Under the pieces are notes generated by a model. The model was given only the letters and a program-made list of their open reading frames with translations, was not told where the DNA came from and ran no database searches. Both the position numbers and the translations under genes were made by a program. From contig NC_053037.3 in assembly GCF_002575655.3 (NCBI RefSeq), positions 566,596,880 to 566,660,879 on the forward strand: a stretch of 64,000 bases of DNA, in the 5' to 3' direction. Positions 21,124 through 32,084 of the stretch are shown here, in pieces; within the stretch, counting starts at the first letter, position 1; every line of letters begins with the position of its first letter. This DNA comes from Aegilops tauschii subsp. strangulata. Its lineage: Eukaryota > Streptophyta > Magnoliopsida > Poales > Poaceae.

Positions 21124-23008
21124 CACAAGACTCGAGTAGAGGTGAGTAGGAAATGAGATAAACAATACCAAGTTACCTTTTCCCAAAGTTGAGGATGTAT
21201 CCCGTTTCAATCAATGTGAAATGAAAGAATAGTGGAATTGGTACCGGACTTGTTCACTCACACCTATCAAATAAAGCTTATGGTGGAGCTCGGTGAGGAT
21301 AGTGGCACAAAAATTTGATGCAAAATGTTAGAAAGAGTCAATAATGTTGAAAGAGATTCACAAATTCGCAAGTGAAACACGTAGACCAATAGCAATAAGT
21401 GGCACACGAAAACACACACACGGATAGATAAATGGGGGCGTGCAACCAAGGAATGAGCACAAAATGTGGAATGCACGAAAAATGCTCGTGTTGCACAACT
21501 CAAGAGAGACGCTAGCACGATTGCTCAATAGGCGGATACGACACTTGTGCACAACCTATAAGATGCAAAATGTAGCAACTTTCTATCCCAAGTATGCTAT
21601 TATGTATGGTTCCCGGTGTTTCGCACACGATGATCCAAGATGATCAATATGGTAGTATGATATGCAATGTGGTGATGCTATGGCTATTTCTTACAAGTTC
21701 TTTGTTTTCTCTTTGCTTAAAAGCCTACTCTTTTTTTTGATATGGCTACAATGCGCAAACCAAGATAGCAATTGTGTATATGCGGGAACAAACGTGTGAC
21801 ACAAGGGATGATACGATACCAACATGATACCAATATGATATGGTATGTATGCAATGGAAGGTGTAGATCGATGATCACTAATGTGCACAAGTAACGTTGC
21901 CAACAATACTCAAATGGCTAGTCTCGATAGGCAAGTGACGCAAAATGGCTAGGGGTTAACAAAGCAATGGCAAGAATGAATGTACAATGATGGGTTACCA
22001 CGATACCAAGATGATATAGAGGTTACCGTTCTTGCTTATGGTTAGGTTGTCAAAATGGTGAAGTGGTCAATGTCGATGACGACCTCATGGCGATGATGAG
22101 TGGCGGTGTTCTCGATGTAGAATGGTTCCTAATTAGCCGAACACCTTAGGAAACGGAAAAACCGCAAACTCAAAATCTCAAATGTCAAATGTCAAATTGT
22201 GGTAGCAGAATGCGATGGTGGTTCCGGAGTTGACAATGCGGAAGTGGTGGTGGTGGTTGATGAAGAAGCAACCGTCCCTAAGTAGCCGAAATACCTTAGG
22301 AGACTCAAGTCACCACTCAAGTAACCACAAATGCTATATGGATCAAAATGGGTTAGGTTGCGGAAAGCTATGGTGGTATTGTGGATGATATGGTGGATGG
22401 CCTAGGCAAAGATGTCAAAATATCAAAACATTTATGGAGTCAAATGATGTTGAAACATATCTAGATAGATGGGGAATGTCAATAGCTACTCAACAAGCTA
22501 AAGAACGTCAAAATCGGACTCCGGATGTGGAAGATATGGCCAAAACAAGCAGTTTTTGAACTAGCGGACAGTCCGGTCCTGGGTAGCGGATAGTCCGGTC
22601 TTCATCCGAAAACCTTCTGATTCGAGCGGACAGTCCGGTATTGGGGAGCGGACAGTCTGGTCCAAAAGCGATTTTGGTCCCGATGCTAGCGGACAGTCCA
22701 CTATGGGTGTGCGGACAGTCCGGTGTGGGCTGGGAAAGGACGAACTCGAAGTTTTTGGGCGGAAATGGATAATTTTGGGGTCAAAATTGAGGAGATTTCA
22801 TGGATCGAAGGTGGGTAAACTTGTGGGGAAGCTAGATCCACTTGAAACACAATGAATCCATGGATCAAAATCAACAAAACATCCTCAAACCAACAAATCA
22901 CAAAAAAATTGCGGCTATTTTTGGTGGGGACTTTCGGATTTTAGGATGAAATCAAGCAAAATAAGGCTAGAAAACGATGGGGGAGACTCCAAATTCGTGA
23001 TCAACGTG
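21124..23008 (-). other. long gypsy leader between primer-binding site and gag
   Basis: About 1.9 kb of non-coding sequence contains an array of a short palindrome (22558-22735). The part 21648-23008 is duplicated at 30593-31954. No gene is seen. Confidence 0.65.
22558..22735. repeat. dispersed array of the palindrome CGGACAGTCCG
   Basis: Seven copies, some with one change, of agcggacagtccggt occur in about 180 bp. The core CGGAC-A-GTCCG is self-complementary. The same array is present in the duplicate at 31505-31675. Confidence 0.85.
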
Positions 23009-23021
23009 GCTCATGATACCA
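23009..23021 (-). other. primer-binding site of the gypsy-like element
   Basis: On the minus strand the bases TGGTATCATGAGC resemble the initiator-methionine tRNA primer site (TGGTATCAGAGC). It lies three bases inside the LTR end at 23025, as expected. Confidence 0.7.
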
Positions 23022-23024
23022 AGA

Positions 23025-23446
23025 TGTTGTAGGGTGGAGACCCTAAGCGTAGATCTTTCACGAATTGGAGGGGAATCCACAAAGAAGGCGAAGAACACGA
23101 AGAACAAGAGGGGAAATCACAAGAAGAAAACACTCAAGAACAAGTCCAATCACACATCCACTAAACTCACAATCACACAAGATCCACAAAGGTACAAGAA
23201 CAACAAAGGGAAGGATACAAGGTAAAGTTCATCCCAAATCCAAAGGAGATGACGTCTTGATGATCTAGATAGATCCTTCCCTCAAGGGGGTCTTGAATCC
23301 CTAAGGATCTTCTCCAATGGAGGCCTTGAACTCCAATGGAGTCTTCTCCCTCAAGAGGAATCCCACAAGGGGAGATACATGAGCTAAGCTCTAGTGTCTA
23401 GTTCTAATCATAGCTAACCCTAAAAACTAAGAGGAGCACGGAATAT
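23025..23446 (-). repeat. partial LTR of the gypsy-like element, cut by CACTA3
   Basis: The boundary is set by tgttgtaggg directly after the primer-binding site. The sequence continues to 23446, where the CACTA3 end begins. The rest of the LTR is not recognised to the right. Its first 108 bp recur at 31971-32078. Confidence 0.65.
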
Positions 23447-24720
23447 CACTACAAAAAAAAAGACTTCCGTGATGATACGTGTTTGTCACAGTAGGTCACG
23501 TTTTCTGTCATGCATGTACATCCATGACAAATTTATGACAGAATCAAGATAGTCATACCTGTGCTGTCGTAGAAGTGTTCCATGACATTACCAAAATTAT
23601 CATCACGGAACTGTCCACTTCCATGACGATAAATCGCGCGTCATAGAAGTGATCTCGTCAAGGGTGACCAACACGTGGCATCCACCGTAACGGAACACCG
23701 TTAAGCTATTGGGTCCGGTTTTGGATCCAATAACCCGTTAACAGCCCCACCAATGGGGATTTTCCACGTGTAAAATCATCATTGGCTGGAGGAAACACGT
23801 GTCAGCTCACCGTTGGGACAGACGTCATCCACTCATTGGACCCAAAGCGCCTATGATACGTTGACACGTGGCATGGCCCAACAGAGGCCCATACCTGTGA
23901 AAAGGCCGGCCCGTTTGACTTGGTCAAAAGGTGGCGGGCCGGCCAGGGCAAGCCTGTTAACGGCATGTTCGCATATAGCCCATTTACAGCCCGCTAACCC
24001 AGGGCTCGTTTACGGCCTATCCGAATTAGGCCCAGTAGCGTCATCTGGGCCGTCCATTATAATTCCAACCCATTTTAACTTCCGGCCGATGTATGGCCCA
24101 TGACGTGTTTTGGCCCATATGAGGCCCTTAGTAACCCTCGGCCCATTAACGGCCCGTGGTAAAACTGGCCCGTAATGAACAGTGTATCACTTTATACCCA
24201 TTAATGGCCCATTATTCCGTTGGGCCGTTTCGAGCCCATGTTATCTTTTGGGCTTCTTAGGGCCCATTTATTCTTGGCCTCATTTCCAGCATTTGTTTAC
24301 TTTCGGCCCGTTATTGTCATTTTCTGCTTGTGGGCCAAATACAACCCGTGGTTATAGTCGGCCCGTTTGTGGCCCATTAATACGTTGGGCCGTTTTCGTA
24401 GCGTCATCAGATACAGCCTATTAACGACGGCCCTTTATGGTCGGCCCATGAACGGACGATTTCAATTCTAGCCCATTTACTGCAATAATGTGGTCTGTTA
24501 TTGGCCCATGTTTCGCCAACCGATCATGCGGCCCGTAGAAGGCCCATTGATGATACGGCCCATAGAAGGCCCGTTGTGTCTACGCCCCGTAGAAGGCACA
24601 TTGTTTCTACGGCCCTTAGAAGGCCCATTGTTTCTACGGCCCTAGGAGGCCCATGTTAACTACAGTAAATATGTAGCCCATTGTTAATGTGGCCTAGTTT
24701 TAAAAAATAGGTTATTCCGG
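23447..24720. repeat. CACTA3 left terminus and subterminal repeats
   Basis: After the terminus, short inverted motifs (acttccgtgatgat and atcatcacggaa) recur. From about 23860 many copies of ggcccattaa, ggcccgt and acggcccgta follow in both orientations, ending with four ctacggccc..agaaggcccattg units at 24530-24660. They fill the role of subterminal repeats. No gene is seen. Confidence 0.75.
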
Positions 24721-24941
24721 CCACTAGCAAACCGCGGAAAAGGAACTGCACTGACTACAAGAAAACAAATAAACAAGACAACGGAAATAAATAAGCAAGT
24801 AACTGAAGCTAGGTATCACGGCTATTACACATATTACATCCACTGGGCATCAAAGTTCGCCACAAATGCAAATATAGGGAACAAAGCAGCATATAAACGC
24901 CGCCACAAAACAAGTACAGAACTGAAACCACTTCAGAAGAG

Positions 24942-27900
24942 CTGAAGAAACAATATCCTGGGTACCCATAATGCTGGCAAGATGCTTAGCAAGCTTATTA
25001 ACTTTCTCTTGTTTGGCGCTAAATCCTCCAGCACTTGCTGTTGCACCAGAAAGTATGCATCTGAATTCTGCAGGGACTTCCTCAGTCCTTCGGCTTCCTG
25101 TCGCATAACATATGATCGATGTCTTTCAACTTGAAGTTGAGACTCAAGATGCCAAACTGATTCAGGTAGCGAGTACGAAGAGCTGGTGCCAGTAGTAGTA
25201 GCTAGTAACTCGAACACTACATCAAGACAGGACTTTGGGGTTGTCTCAGTGTCTTCAATATAGTTTTTATCAGCTTTCTTGGAGAACAACAGGGATGTCT
25301 CACTATCTTGAACCTGATCTGCATTACTTCCTTTAGCATTGCATAACGGGGGTACTCTTCTCCAATATTTTATTCGCGTTCTAAAGGAGAAACAAACAAA
25401 TACATCACATGTTTACAATGTAGTATATGAAACTCATTTTGGTAAACCAGTTCAGTAGTAAGGTGGACAGGATAACAACATGAAACAAACATATATCTAT
25501 GTAGTATGGTCACTGTATGGTCTATATCATTCTAGTTTATGTTGCCAAATCAAGATAGATACAGTTCGAATCATATCTATTTAATACAAAGCAGCATAGA
25601 CAGAGTATAAGTGTGGGAAACTACACAACAATGACAACACTTGTAATGTGCATGGCATGATAACATAATTGTTTTTTCAACTGAAACTGAAATCAACATA
25701 GAGCAAGTTACAACAGCAAACACGTTAAAGAAACAGGTTTAAAACATACCTGTTGCGCCATTGGAGTTTCAATTGCATCCTTCAAATTTGAAATTAGTTG
25801 GTATGAGTAAATACAGTGATGCAAGAGCAAAGTAGTATGAACCATAGCTACGGAACCTGACCTGAGAATAATTCTTCTTCTGCTTTAAGCGTTGACTTGG
25901 GGTTCGGAGTGGTGGTCCTCGTGCTTTGGGCACTGCAGTTGCCTTACTAACTGCTCGTGTTTGGGAGCTCTGTGGTGGAGACGGTGTTGTGTCAACGGGA
26001 ACATGGTTACTATCTGCTGGGGTTGGGGTTAGAAGGGGTGTAGCTGGTTCTCTGTCCAACTAGGTAGGGGTACAATCTGCGTGAGTCTGGGTTATGTGTG
26101 GTGGGGCTGGTTCTTGGGCAAGTACAACCGTGGTTCTATCTCCATCGACAGGTAGCACGATCTTTTCTGAAGACCGTGTTTTTACTCCCATAGATACTGC
26201 CATCACCCCTTCCAATTGAAATGGCTGATAAACAAGAAAAGTAATTGAATGTACAGACATTGTATGATAGACAGGTGCAATGGATAGTAGGGAAGAAAAC
26301 AGGGCATGAAATAATTCACATTAATGTTGTCTAACCAAAAAGAATAGCAGGACATAATTTCAAATATATGATGGCTAATTAAACAGGATAGCATGACACA
26401 ATTTCACATGTATGATGGCTAACTAAACAAGATAGAATGACATACTTCAAAATATGATGACTTTGTAAACAGGATAACATGATATAACTATACGATGTGT
26501 CTATTAAAGTGGTTGGCATGCCATAAATCACAAACATGCCGTCGATGGAAACATGATGGCATGATATAATTCACGGATAGAATGACATAATTCAAAATGT
26601 GATGACTATGTGAACAAGATGAGATGATATAACTATATTATGTCTTTAGAAAATGGGTTGTTATGCCATAATTCAGATACATACTGTCTATGTAAACATC
26701 ATGGTATGATATAATTCAAATATATGATTTATATACTAAGGAAGTGAGCAGAGGGCAATCACATATATGATGTGTCAACTAAGGAGATGGCATTCAATAT
26801 CGTGTATTATGATGTAAAAACTAAGCATTGCAATACAACATATGCATGATATGAGTAATATAACCCTGCCAAGTTTGAGCATACACCTCAGGGGGATAAT
26901 AGGACTGGTCATCTGCCTCTGAATCCTCCTCTGAAGAGGTATCTGTAACCAGCAACATATCAGCTTCACCAGGTAGCATCGTCTGCTCTGAAGACCTTGT
27001 TTTCACTCCAGATTTCTCCATCACCAATTCAAATGGCTGATGCACAGGAAGAGCAGTTGAATATACAAACATCATCGACAAAAGCAATGAGAAATACAAA
27101 GAAAAGGACAACATGATATAATTCACATATATGACGCTTGGCTAAACAGCATGACATTGCATAATTCACATATATAATGCCTTGCAACAAGATAGCATTG
27201 GATAATTCACATATATAATGTCTTGCAAAAAGATGGCATTGCATAATTCACATATATGGTAATTAGACACTAAAAAGGTGGCATTCACACAAATCATGTC
27301 TAAACTAAGCAAATGACATAGCAATGCAAGATACCATACGCACGATATGAGCAACATAACCCTGCCAAGTTAGAGCATGCACCTCGGGGGGGGGGGGATA
27401 GGACTGGTCATCTGTCTCTGAATCCTCCTCTGAGGAGCTATCCATAACCAGCGAGATATGCGCTTCGTCAGATAGCATAGTCTGCTCTGAAGACCTTGTT
27501 TTCACTCCAGAATTTTCCATCACCGTGTCAAATGGCTGATGCACACGAAGAGTAGTTGAATGTACTAACATTGTTGACAAATGTAATACGTAACGAAAAA
27601 AAGTATGGCCTGATATAATTCACATACAAGATGACTGGCTAAGCAGGATGGCATTGCAAAAATAAAATATATGATGCTTGGCTAAACAAGATGGCATTGC
27701 ATAATTCACATAAACGATGAATAAACTAAACTGATGGCATTCACACAAAGGATGTCTAAACTAAGCAGTTGACATATTTGATGTATAAAGTAAGCAATGC
27801 AAGGCACCATATGCATTATATAACCAACATCAGCATGCCAAGTTAGAGCGAAGACCTCATGGGGTAAATAGGAGTGGTCTTCTGCTTCCGAATCCCCCTC

Positions 27901-28062
27901 ATAACAGTTATCTTCCTCTTGATTATGATCCGAAATGGGTGGAGGGGGGGCTGCCTTTGCGCCCACCATGTAGCGACGACGTCTGCATGAAATTTTATTG
28001 CCACACAAGGCTCGTCTATTTTGCTCTACATGTTCAGTTCCATTGTGTACAATAACTGACAT
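24942..28062 (-). pseudogene. CACTA3 accessory gene, 3' exons including repeated TRSSE exons
   Basis: Read on the minus strand, the last exon (about 25377-24942) encodes a predicted coiled coil (WHLESQLQVERHRSYVMRQE ... VQQQVLEDL). Upstream exons carry a repeated module with GVKTRSSE followed by an acidic stretch: 27033-26885 (SSEEDSEADDQSYYPPEVYA), 27535-27365 (SSEEDSETDDQSYPPPPEVH), a diverged unit near 27990-27840 (EGDSEAEDHSYLPHEVFALT) and 26217-25863 (GVKTRSSEKIVLPVDG with a Pro/Thr-rich tail ending at a GT donor). A TAG at 26060-26062 interrupts the last one. Introns are AT-rich and contain repeats of ataattcacatatatgatg. Domain and function are not known; it is likely an element-encoded regulatory protein. 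Confidence 0.55.
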
Positions 28063-28451
28063 GCATAGGAATAAAACATAGTGAGATTATGTAAGCAGTG
28101 CATGCACAAATCCAGACGTGATGCTAGCAAACTATGGATAGACCCAAAACCAATGATAGCAGGCAGATAATAGCTTTAGTTAAAAAATACAGATAATGGC
28201 TCCTTCAATGTTTGTTTGCACCCAACAGGAAACTCATAGTAGCCACCCGAGATTAACCAGATAGTAGACAGATAGTACTGATTGCTGCACAATTATGTAC
28301 CCCACAACCATTTAAAAACTCAACTTTCAGCATAAGTTTGGACCTGAGTCGGAGTCTAATAGGTGAACATGACGATAAAGTAGCATGTCATCATATTAAG
28401 CGATGCATAACGTAAGCAGACACGGAAGAGTGCGACCTCTCTTGCGGACCC
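28063..28451. other. CACTA3 intron or spacer
   Basis: AT-rich sequence between accessory-gene exons. No gene is seen. Confidence 0.4.
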
Positions 28452-29216
28452 GTGTAGTCCTCAAGGTCATCTGCTCAATTGATGATGGTAATGCAGTTGT
28501 CGTGGCTGCCGGCGGCGCGGAAGAAGATCTGAGGCGGCGAAAGACAGTCTAGACAGCGGATCCCTGCTGTGGTGAACCCTTCCGTCGTTGGAGCAGCTGA
28601 GCTGGGGTGGGACACAGCACCACAGGAGCAGGACAAACCACACAAGGTTTTCTTTGACACATATCTATAACAGAAGTAATTGTGTAAGGGCTTGTTTGAA
28701 TTTGAGGATTCTAGCAATGCAGGGATAGGAAATAGACAGGAATAGGATAGGAATGCACGTGCAAAACAGAGAATTTAAAAACACAGGATTTCTGCCAATC
28801 TGGGTGTTTGGTTCACAAGAATAGGAAGATCACAGGATGCAAAGAAGCATGGTGAGATTAAGTCAAACCACAAGAAGTGTACAACCTCTTTGGCGAAGCC
28901 ATGTCGATCTCAGCATGATCGGGTTGGCCGGTGAGGATGCTCCGGCTGACTTGGCTGTCGGAGGAGGGGAAGAAGATCTTAGGCATCAGGAGATGGAGCC
29001 CAAGGTTCTGCTCCGCTGTGATGGAGGGTTTTGTCGTTGGAGCAGCTTCTGTGAGTTGTACGACGCCAAGGCTGAAGCCGGACAAGAGAGACAACGTTAA
29101 CCTCAGTGGAATTCTAATAGTATCTCCAATAGATGAGGTAAAATACATAACCACAAAGTGCTAGATGTTTACATCAGCCACTCATCTCTGAACTTAATTG
29201 TCGAAACTAACTTTAA

Positions 29217-29290
29217 CTGTCGAAACTGAACTTAACTATCGAAACTGAATTTTGCTGTCGAAACTGAATTTTACTGTCGAAACTGAACGC
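29217..29290. repeat. short tandem repeat of ctgtcgaaactgaatttaa
   Basis: Four to five copies of an 18-20 bp unit (aactgtcgaaactgaactt) are arrayed head to tail. The duplicate copy lies at about 32825-32920. Confidence 0.75.
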
Positions 29291-29749
29291 ACTAGAGGTA
29301 AGGCTACACGTCAGTCGACTGACTTTTTTTATCTCTGGTCAGTCGATTTTGCAGCCGTTGTATACGAAATCAAGGGCCTGCAGTTCATCTTCAACCTCCA
29401 CCCCTTGAGCCGCCAGCCACCACCGGCCAAACAGCCACCCCCCGCCGCCCGCGGTCGGCGGTGCGCCGCCCCGCCCGCCACGAAAACACTCCCAACCGTC
29501 GGTCCACCGCCGCCCCGGCCATCCCTCTAGGCCCCCCGTGCCGAGCTTTTTCTCCGGCGATCCCCACGCCACCGCCCCACCACCGTCCCCACCCTGAACC
29601 CTAAGATAGATAGTGGGGTACTTCTCCCACGAGCCCCCCTCCTCGCTGCGGCTGGTTCTTCCTTAACTCCGGCGGGCCCCCCACCCCCTGAAAATTGACA
29701 GACCCAAAAGTCGATTCAGTCGACTGAAGTGTAGCTAAATCGGAGCAGC

Positions 29750-29872
29750 ATCGCAAGCAAGAGCAAGAGCGAGAGCAGCAGCGCGAGCAAGAGCAAGAGC
29801 AAGAGAAGACCAGGCAGGGAACCGAGAGCAAGAGCAGAGCAGCAGCGCGAGCGAGAGCTAAAGTAGCAGCAG
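29750..29872. repeat. GAGCAA/GAGCGA simple repeat
   Basis: A hexamer-based repeat (gagcaagagcgagagcagca). Its length differs from the copy at 33374-33492, as expected for slippage. The Leu-rich frame on the minus strand is an artefact of this repeat. Confidence 0.8.
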
Positions 29873-30534
29873 CTCCTACTAATGTGGACGTCGCCGCCGA
29901 GGGAGTGACGCCGTGGAGGAAGTGGCTGGCGACGCTGCGGAGGATGGAGCCGCGCCGTGTCGGCTCGGGACCGAGCGCCGGCAGCACCGTGAGATCGAAT
30001 CAAGAAGAAAATGCGGCGATTAGTGTACAACCTCTTTGGTGGCGCCGATTAGGCCGCAGCTTCATCGGAGGAAACGGTGATGCTGATGCTCTTCCAGTGG
30101 TGTAGGTGAAGACGGCGGTGTGGGAATGGAGGTGGCGCGAAAGACGAGGAGAACGTCGGGGCGGCTTCTTGGAGGTAGAGGACGGGCTGGCTGAACCGGC
30201 AGGACGACCAGATCGATGACGTATCCTCATCCGGTATGGTGGATGAGGGACGTCGAGGTGTTGCTGTGGACGACGTCGTCGGGGAAGAGGCTCCAGCTGG
30301 GTGGCGGACGGAGGAGGGTGTGGGGCTTCGCGGGTTTTCCCGGCCTCGGTGTACGAATGGGTGGGCGGATGGGATGGGAGTGGGGAACCATGGCTTAGGG
30401 ACACACTTGTCCAAAATGTGGGGTAAGTTACGAAAGTACCCCCACCGATTTCAGGCGGTTCTTTCGGTTCAGGGGTATCACGGGCATTTCGCGTGTCGGG
30501 ATTTCACAGGAGGTGGGTGTTTTCGCGCGCGTTG

Positions 30535-30592
30535 AAATTTTGGAATAGCAAGGCGCGGGACAAAGTTCTTACAAGTTCTTACAAGTTGAAAT
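30535..30592. other. junction of the tandem duplication with filler DNA
   Basis: Between the end of segment C and the start of the second segment A lie scrambled short pieces: aaattttgg, caaggcgcggg (also at about 34217) and two copies of ttcttacaag, which also occurs at 21683. This is the pattern of double-strand-break repair with templated filler. Confidence 0.65.
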
Positions 30593-32078
30593 TATGGTAG
30601 TATGATATGCAATGTGGTGATGCTATGGCTATTTCTTACAAGTTCTTTGTTATCTCTTTGCTTAAAAGCTTAATCTTTTTTTTGATATGGCTACAATGCG
30701 CAAACCAAGATAGCAATTGTGTATATGCGGGAACAAATGTGTGACACAAGGGATGATACGAGACCAACATGATACCAATATGATATGGTATGTATGCAAT
30801 GGAAGGTGTACATCGATGATCACTAATGTGCACAAGTAACGTTGCCAACAATACTCAAATGGCTAGTCTCGATAGGCAAGTGACGCAAAATGGCTAGGGG
30901 TTAACAAAGCAATGGCAAGAATGAATGTACAATGATGGGTTACCACGATACCAAGATGATATAGAGGTTACCGTTCTTGCTTATGGTTAGGTTGTCAAAA
31001 TGGTGAAGTGGTCAATATCGATGACGACCTCATGGCAATGATGAGTGGCGGTGTTCTCGATGTAGAATGGTTCCTAATTAGCCGAACACCTTAGGAAACG
31101 GAAAAACCGCAAAGTCAAAATCTCAAATGTCAAATGTCAAATTGTGGTAGCAGAATGCGATGGTGGTTCCGGAGTTGACAATGCGGAAGTGGTGGTGGTG
31201 GTTGATGAAGAAGCAACCGTCCCTAAGTAGCCGAAATACCTTAGGAGACTCAAGTCACCACTCAAGCAACCACAAATGCTACATGGATCAAAATGGGTTA
31301 GGTTGCGGAAAGCTATGGTGGTATTGTGGATGACACGGTGGATGGCCTAGGCAAAGATGTCAAAATATCAAAACATTTATGGAGTCAAATGATGTTGAAA
31401 CATATCTAGATAGATGGGGAATGTCAATAGCTACTGAACAAGCTAAAGAACGTCAAAATCGGACTCCGGATGTGGAAGATATGGCCAAAACAAACAGTTT
31501 TTGAACTAGCGGACAGTCCGGTCCTGGGTAGCGGATAGTCCGGTCTTCATCCGAAAACCTTCTGATTCGAGCGGACAGTCCGGTATTGGGGAGCGGATAG
31601 TCTGGTCGAAAAGAGATTTTGGTCCCGATGCTAGCGGACAGTCCACTACGGGTGTGTGGACAGTCCGGTGCGGGCTGGGAAAGGACGAACTCGAATTTTT
31701 TGGGCGGAAATGGATAATTTGGGGGTCAAAATTGAGGAGATTTCGTGGATGGAAGGTGGGGAAACGTGTGGGGAAGCTAGATCCACTTGAAACACAATGA
31801 ATCCATGGATCAAAATCAACAAAACATCCTCAAACCAACAAATCACAAAAAAAATTGGGGCTATTTTTGGTGGGGATTTTCGGATTTTAGGATGAAATCA
31901 AGCAAAATAAGGCTAGAAAATGATGGGGGAGACTCCAAATTCGTGATAAACGTGGCTCATGATACCAAGATGTTGTAGGGTGGAGACCCTAAGCGTAGAT
32001 CTTTCACGAATTGGAGGGGAATCCACAAAGAAGGCGAAGAACACGAAGAACAAGAGGGGAAATCACCAGAAGAAAACA
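30593..32078 (-). repeat. duplicated segment A, right copy (gypsy leader, PBS, LTR start)
   Basis: It matches 21648-23132 over its whole length with a few percent differences. It includes the CGGACAGTCCG array (31505-31675), the primer-binding site (31955-31967) and the first 108 bp of the LTR (from 31971). It then stops abruptly and joins segment C through the six bases ggagca. Confidence 0.9.
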
Positions 32079-32084
32079 GGAGCA

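Larger units (their letters stand above)
17157..23446 (-). mobile_element. gypsy-like LTR retrotransposon, minus strand, both ends incomplete
   Basis: On the minus strand the order is LTR part (23446-23025), primer-binding site (23021-23009), a leader of about 1.9 kb, gag (from 21123) and two long frames down to 17157. CACTA1 interrupts it on the left and CACTA3 on the right. No protease, RT or integrase is seen in this part, so it may be non-autonomous or its pol lies left of the window. Family not recognised with certainty. Confidence 0.75.
28452..30534 (-). repeat. duplicated segment C, left copy (5' part of CACTA3 accessory gene)
   Basis: This 2.08-kb segment recurs at 32085-34157 in direct orientation with a few percent differences. 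It includes exon-like blocks on the minus strand (28717-28475, 29154-28858, 30404-30000). Two of them share acaacctctttgg at their boundary, pointing to an older exon duplication. It also holds a GC-rich stretch (29390-29700), a GAGCAA-type simple repeat (29750-29860) and a GC-rich leader-like 5' end. No domain is recognised. Confidence 0.7.
23447..30540 (-). mobile_element. CACTA transposon 3, left end present, right end missing
   Basis: The left terminus reads cactacaaaaaaaaagactt and is preceded by tat (23444-23446), the candidate target duplication. A subterminal region (to about 24720) is followed by an accessory gene on the minus strand (24942-30404). No matching right terminus (..agtcttttttttgtagtg type) was found before the tandem-duplication junction at about 30535-30592, nor after 34157. 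No TNP2 is present, so it is truncated or non-autonomous. Confidence 0.75.

Noticed and set aside
29716..30030. Minus-strand frame with runs of leucine that look like membrane helices
   Set aside because: The leucine runs are the translation of a GAGCAA simple repeat whose length differs between the two copies.
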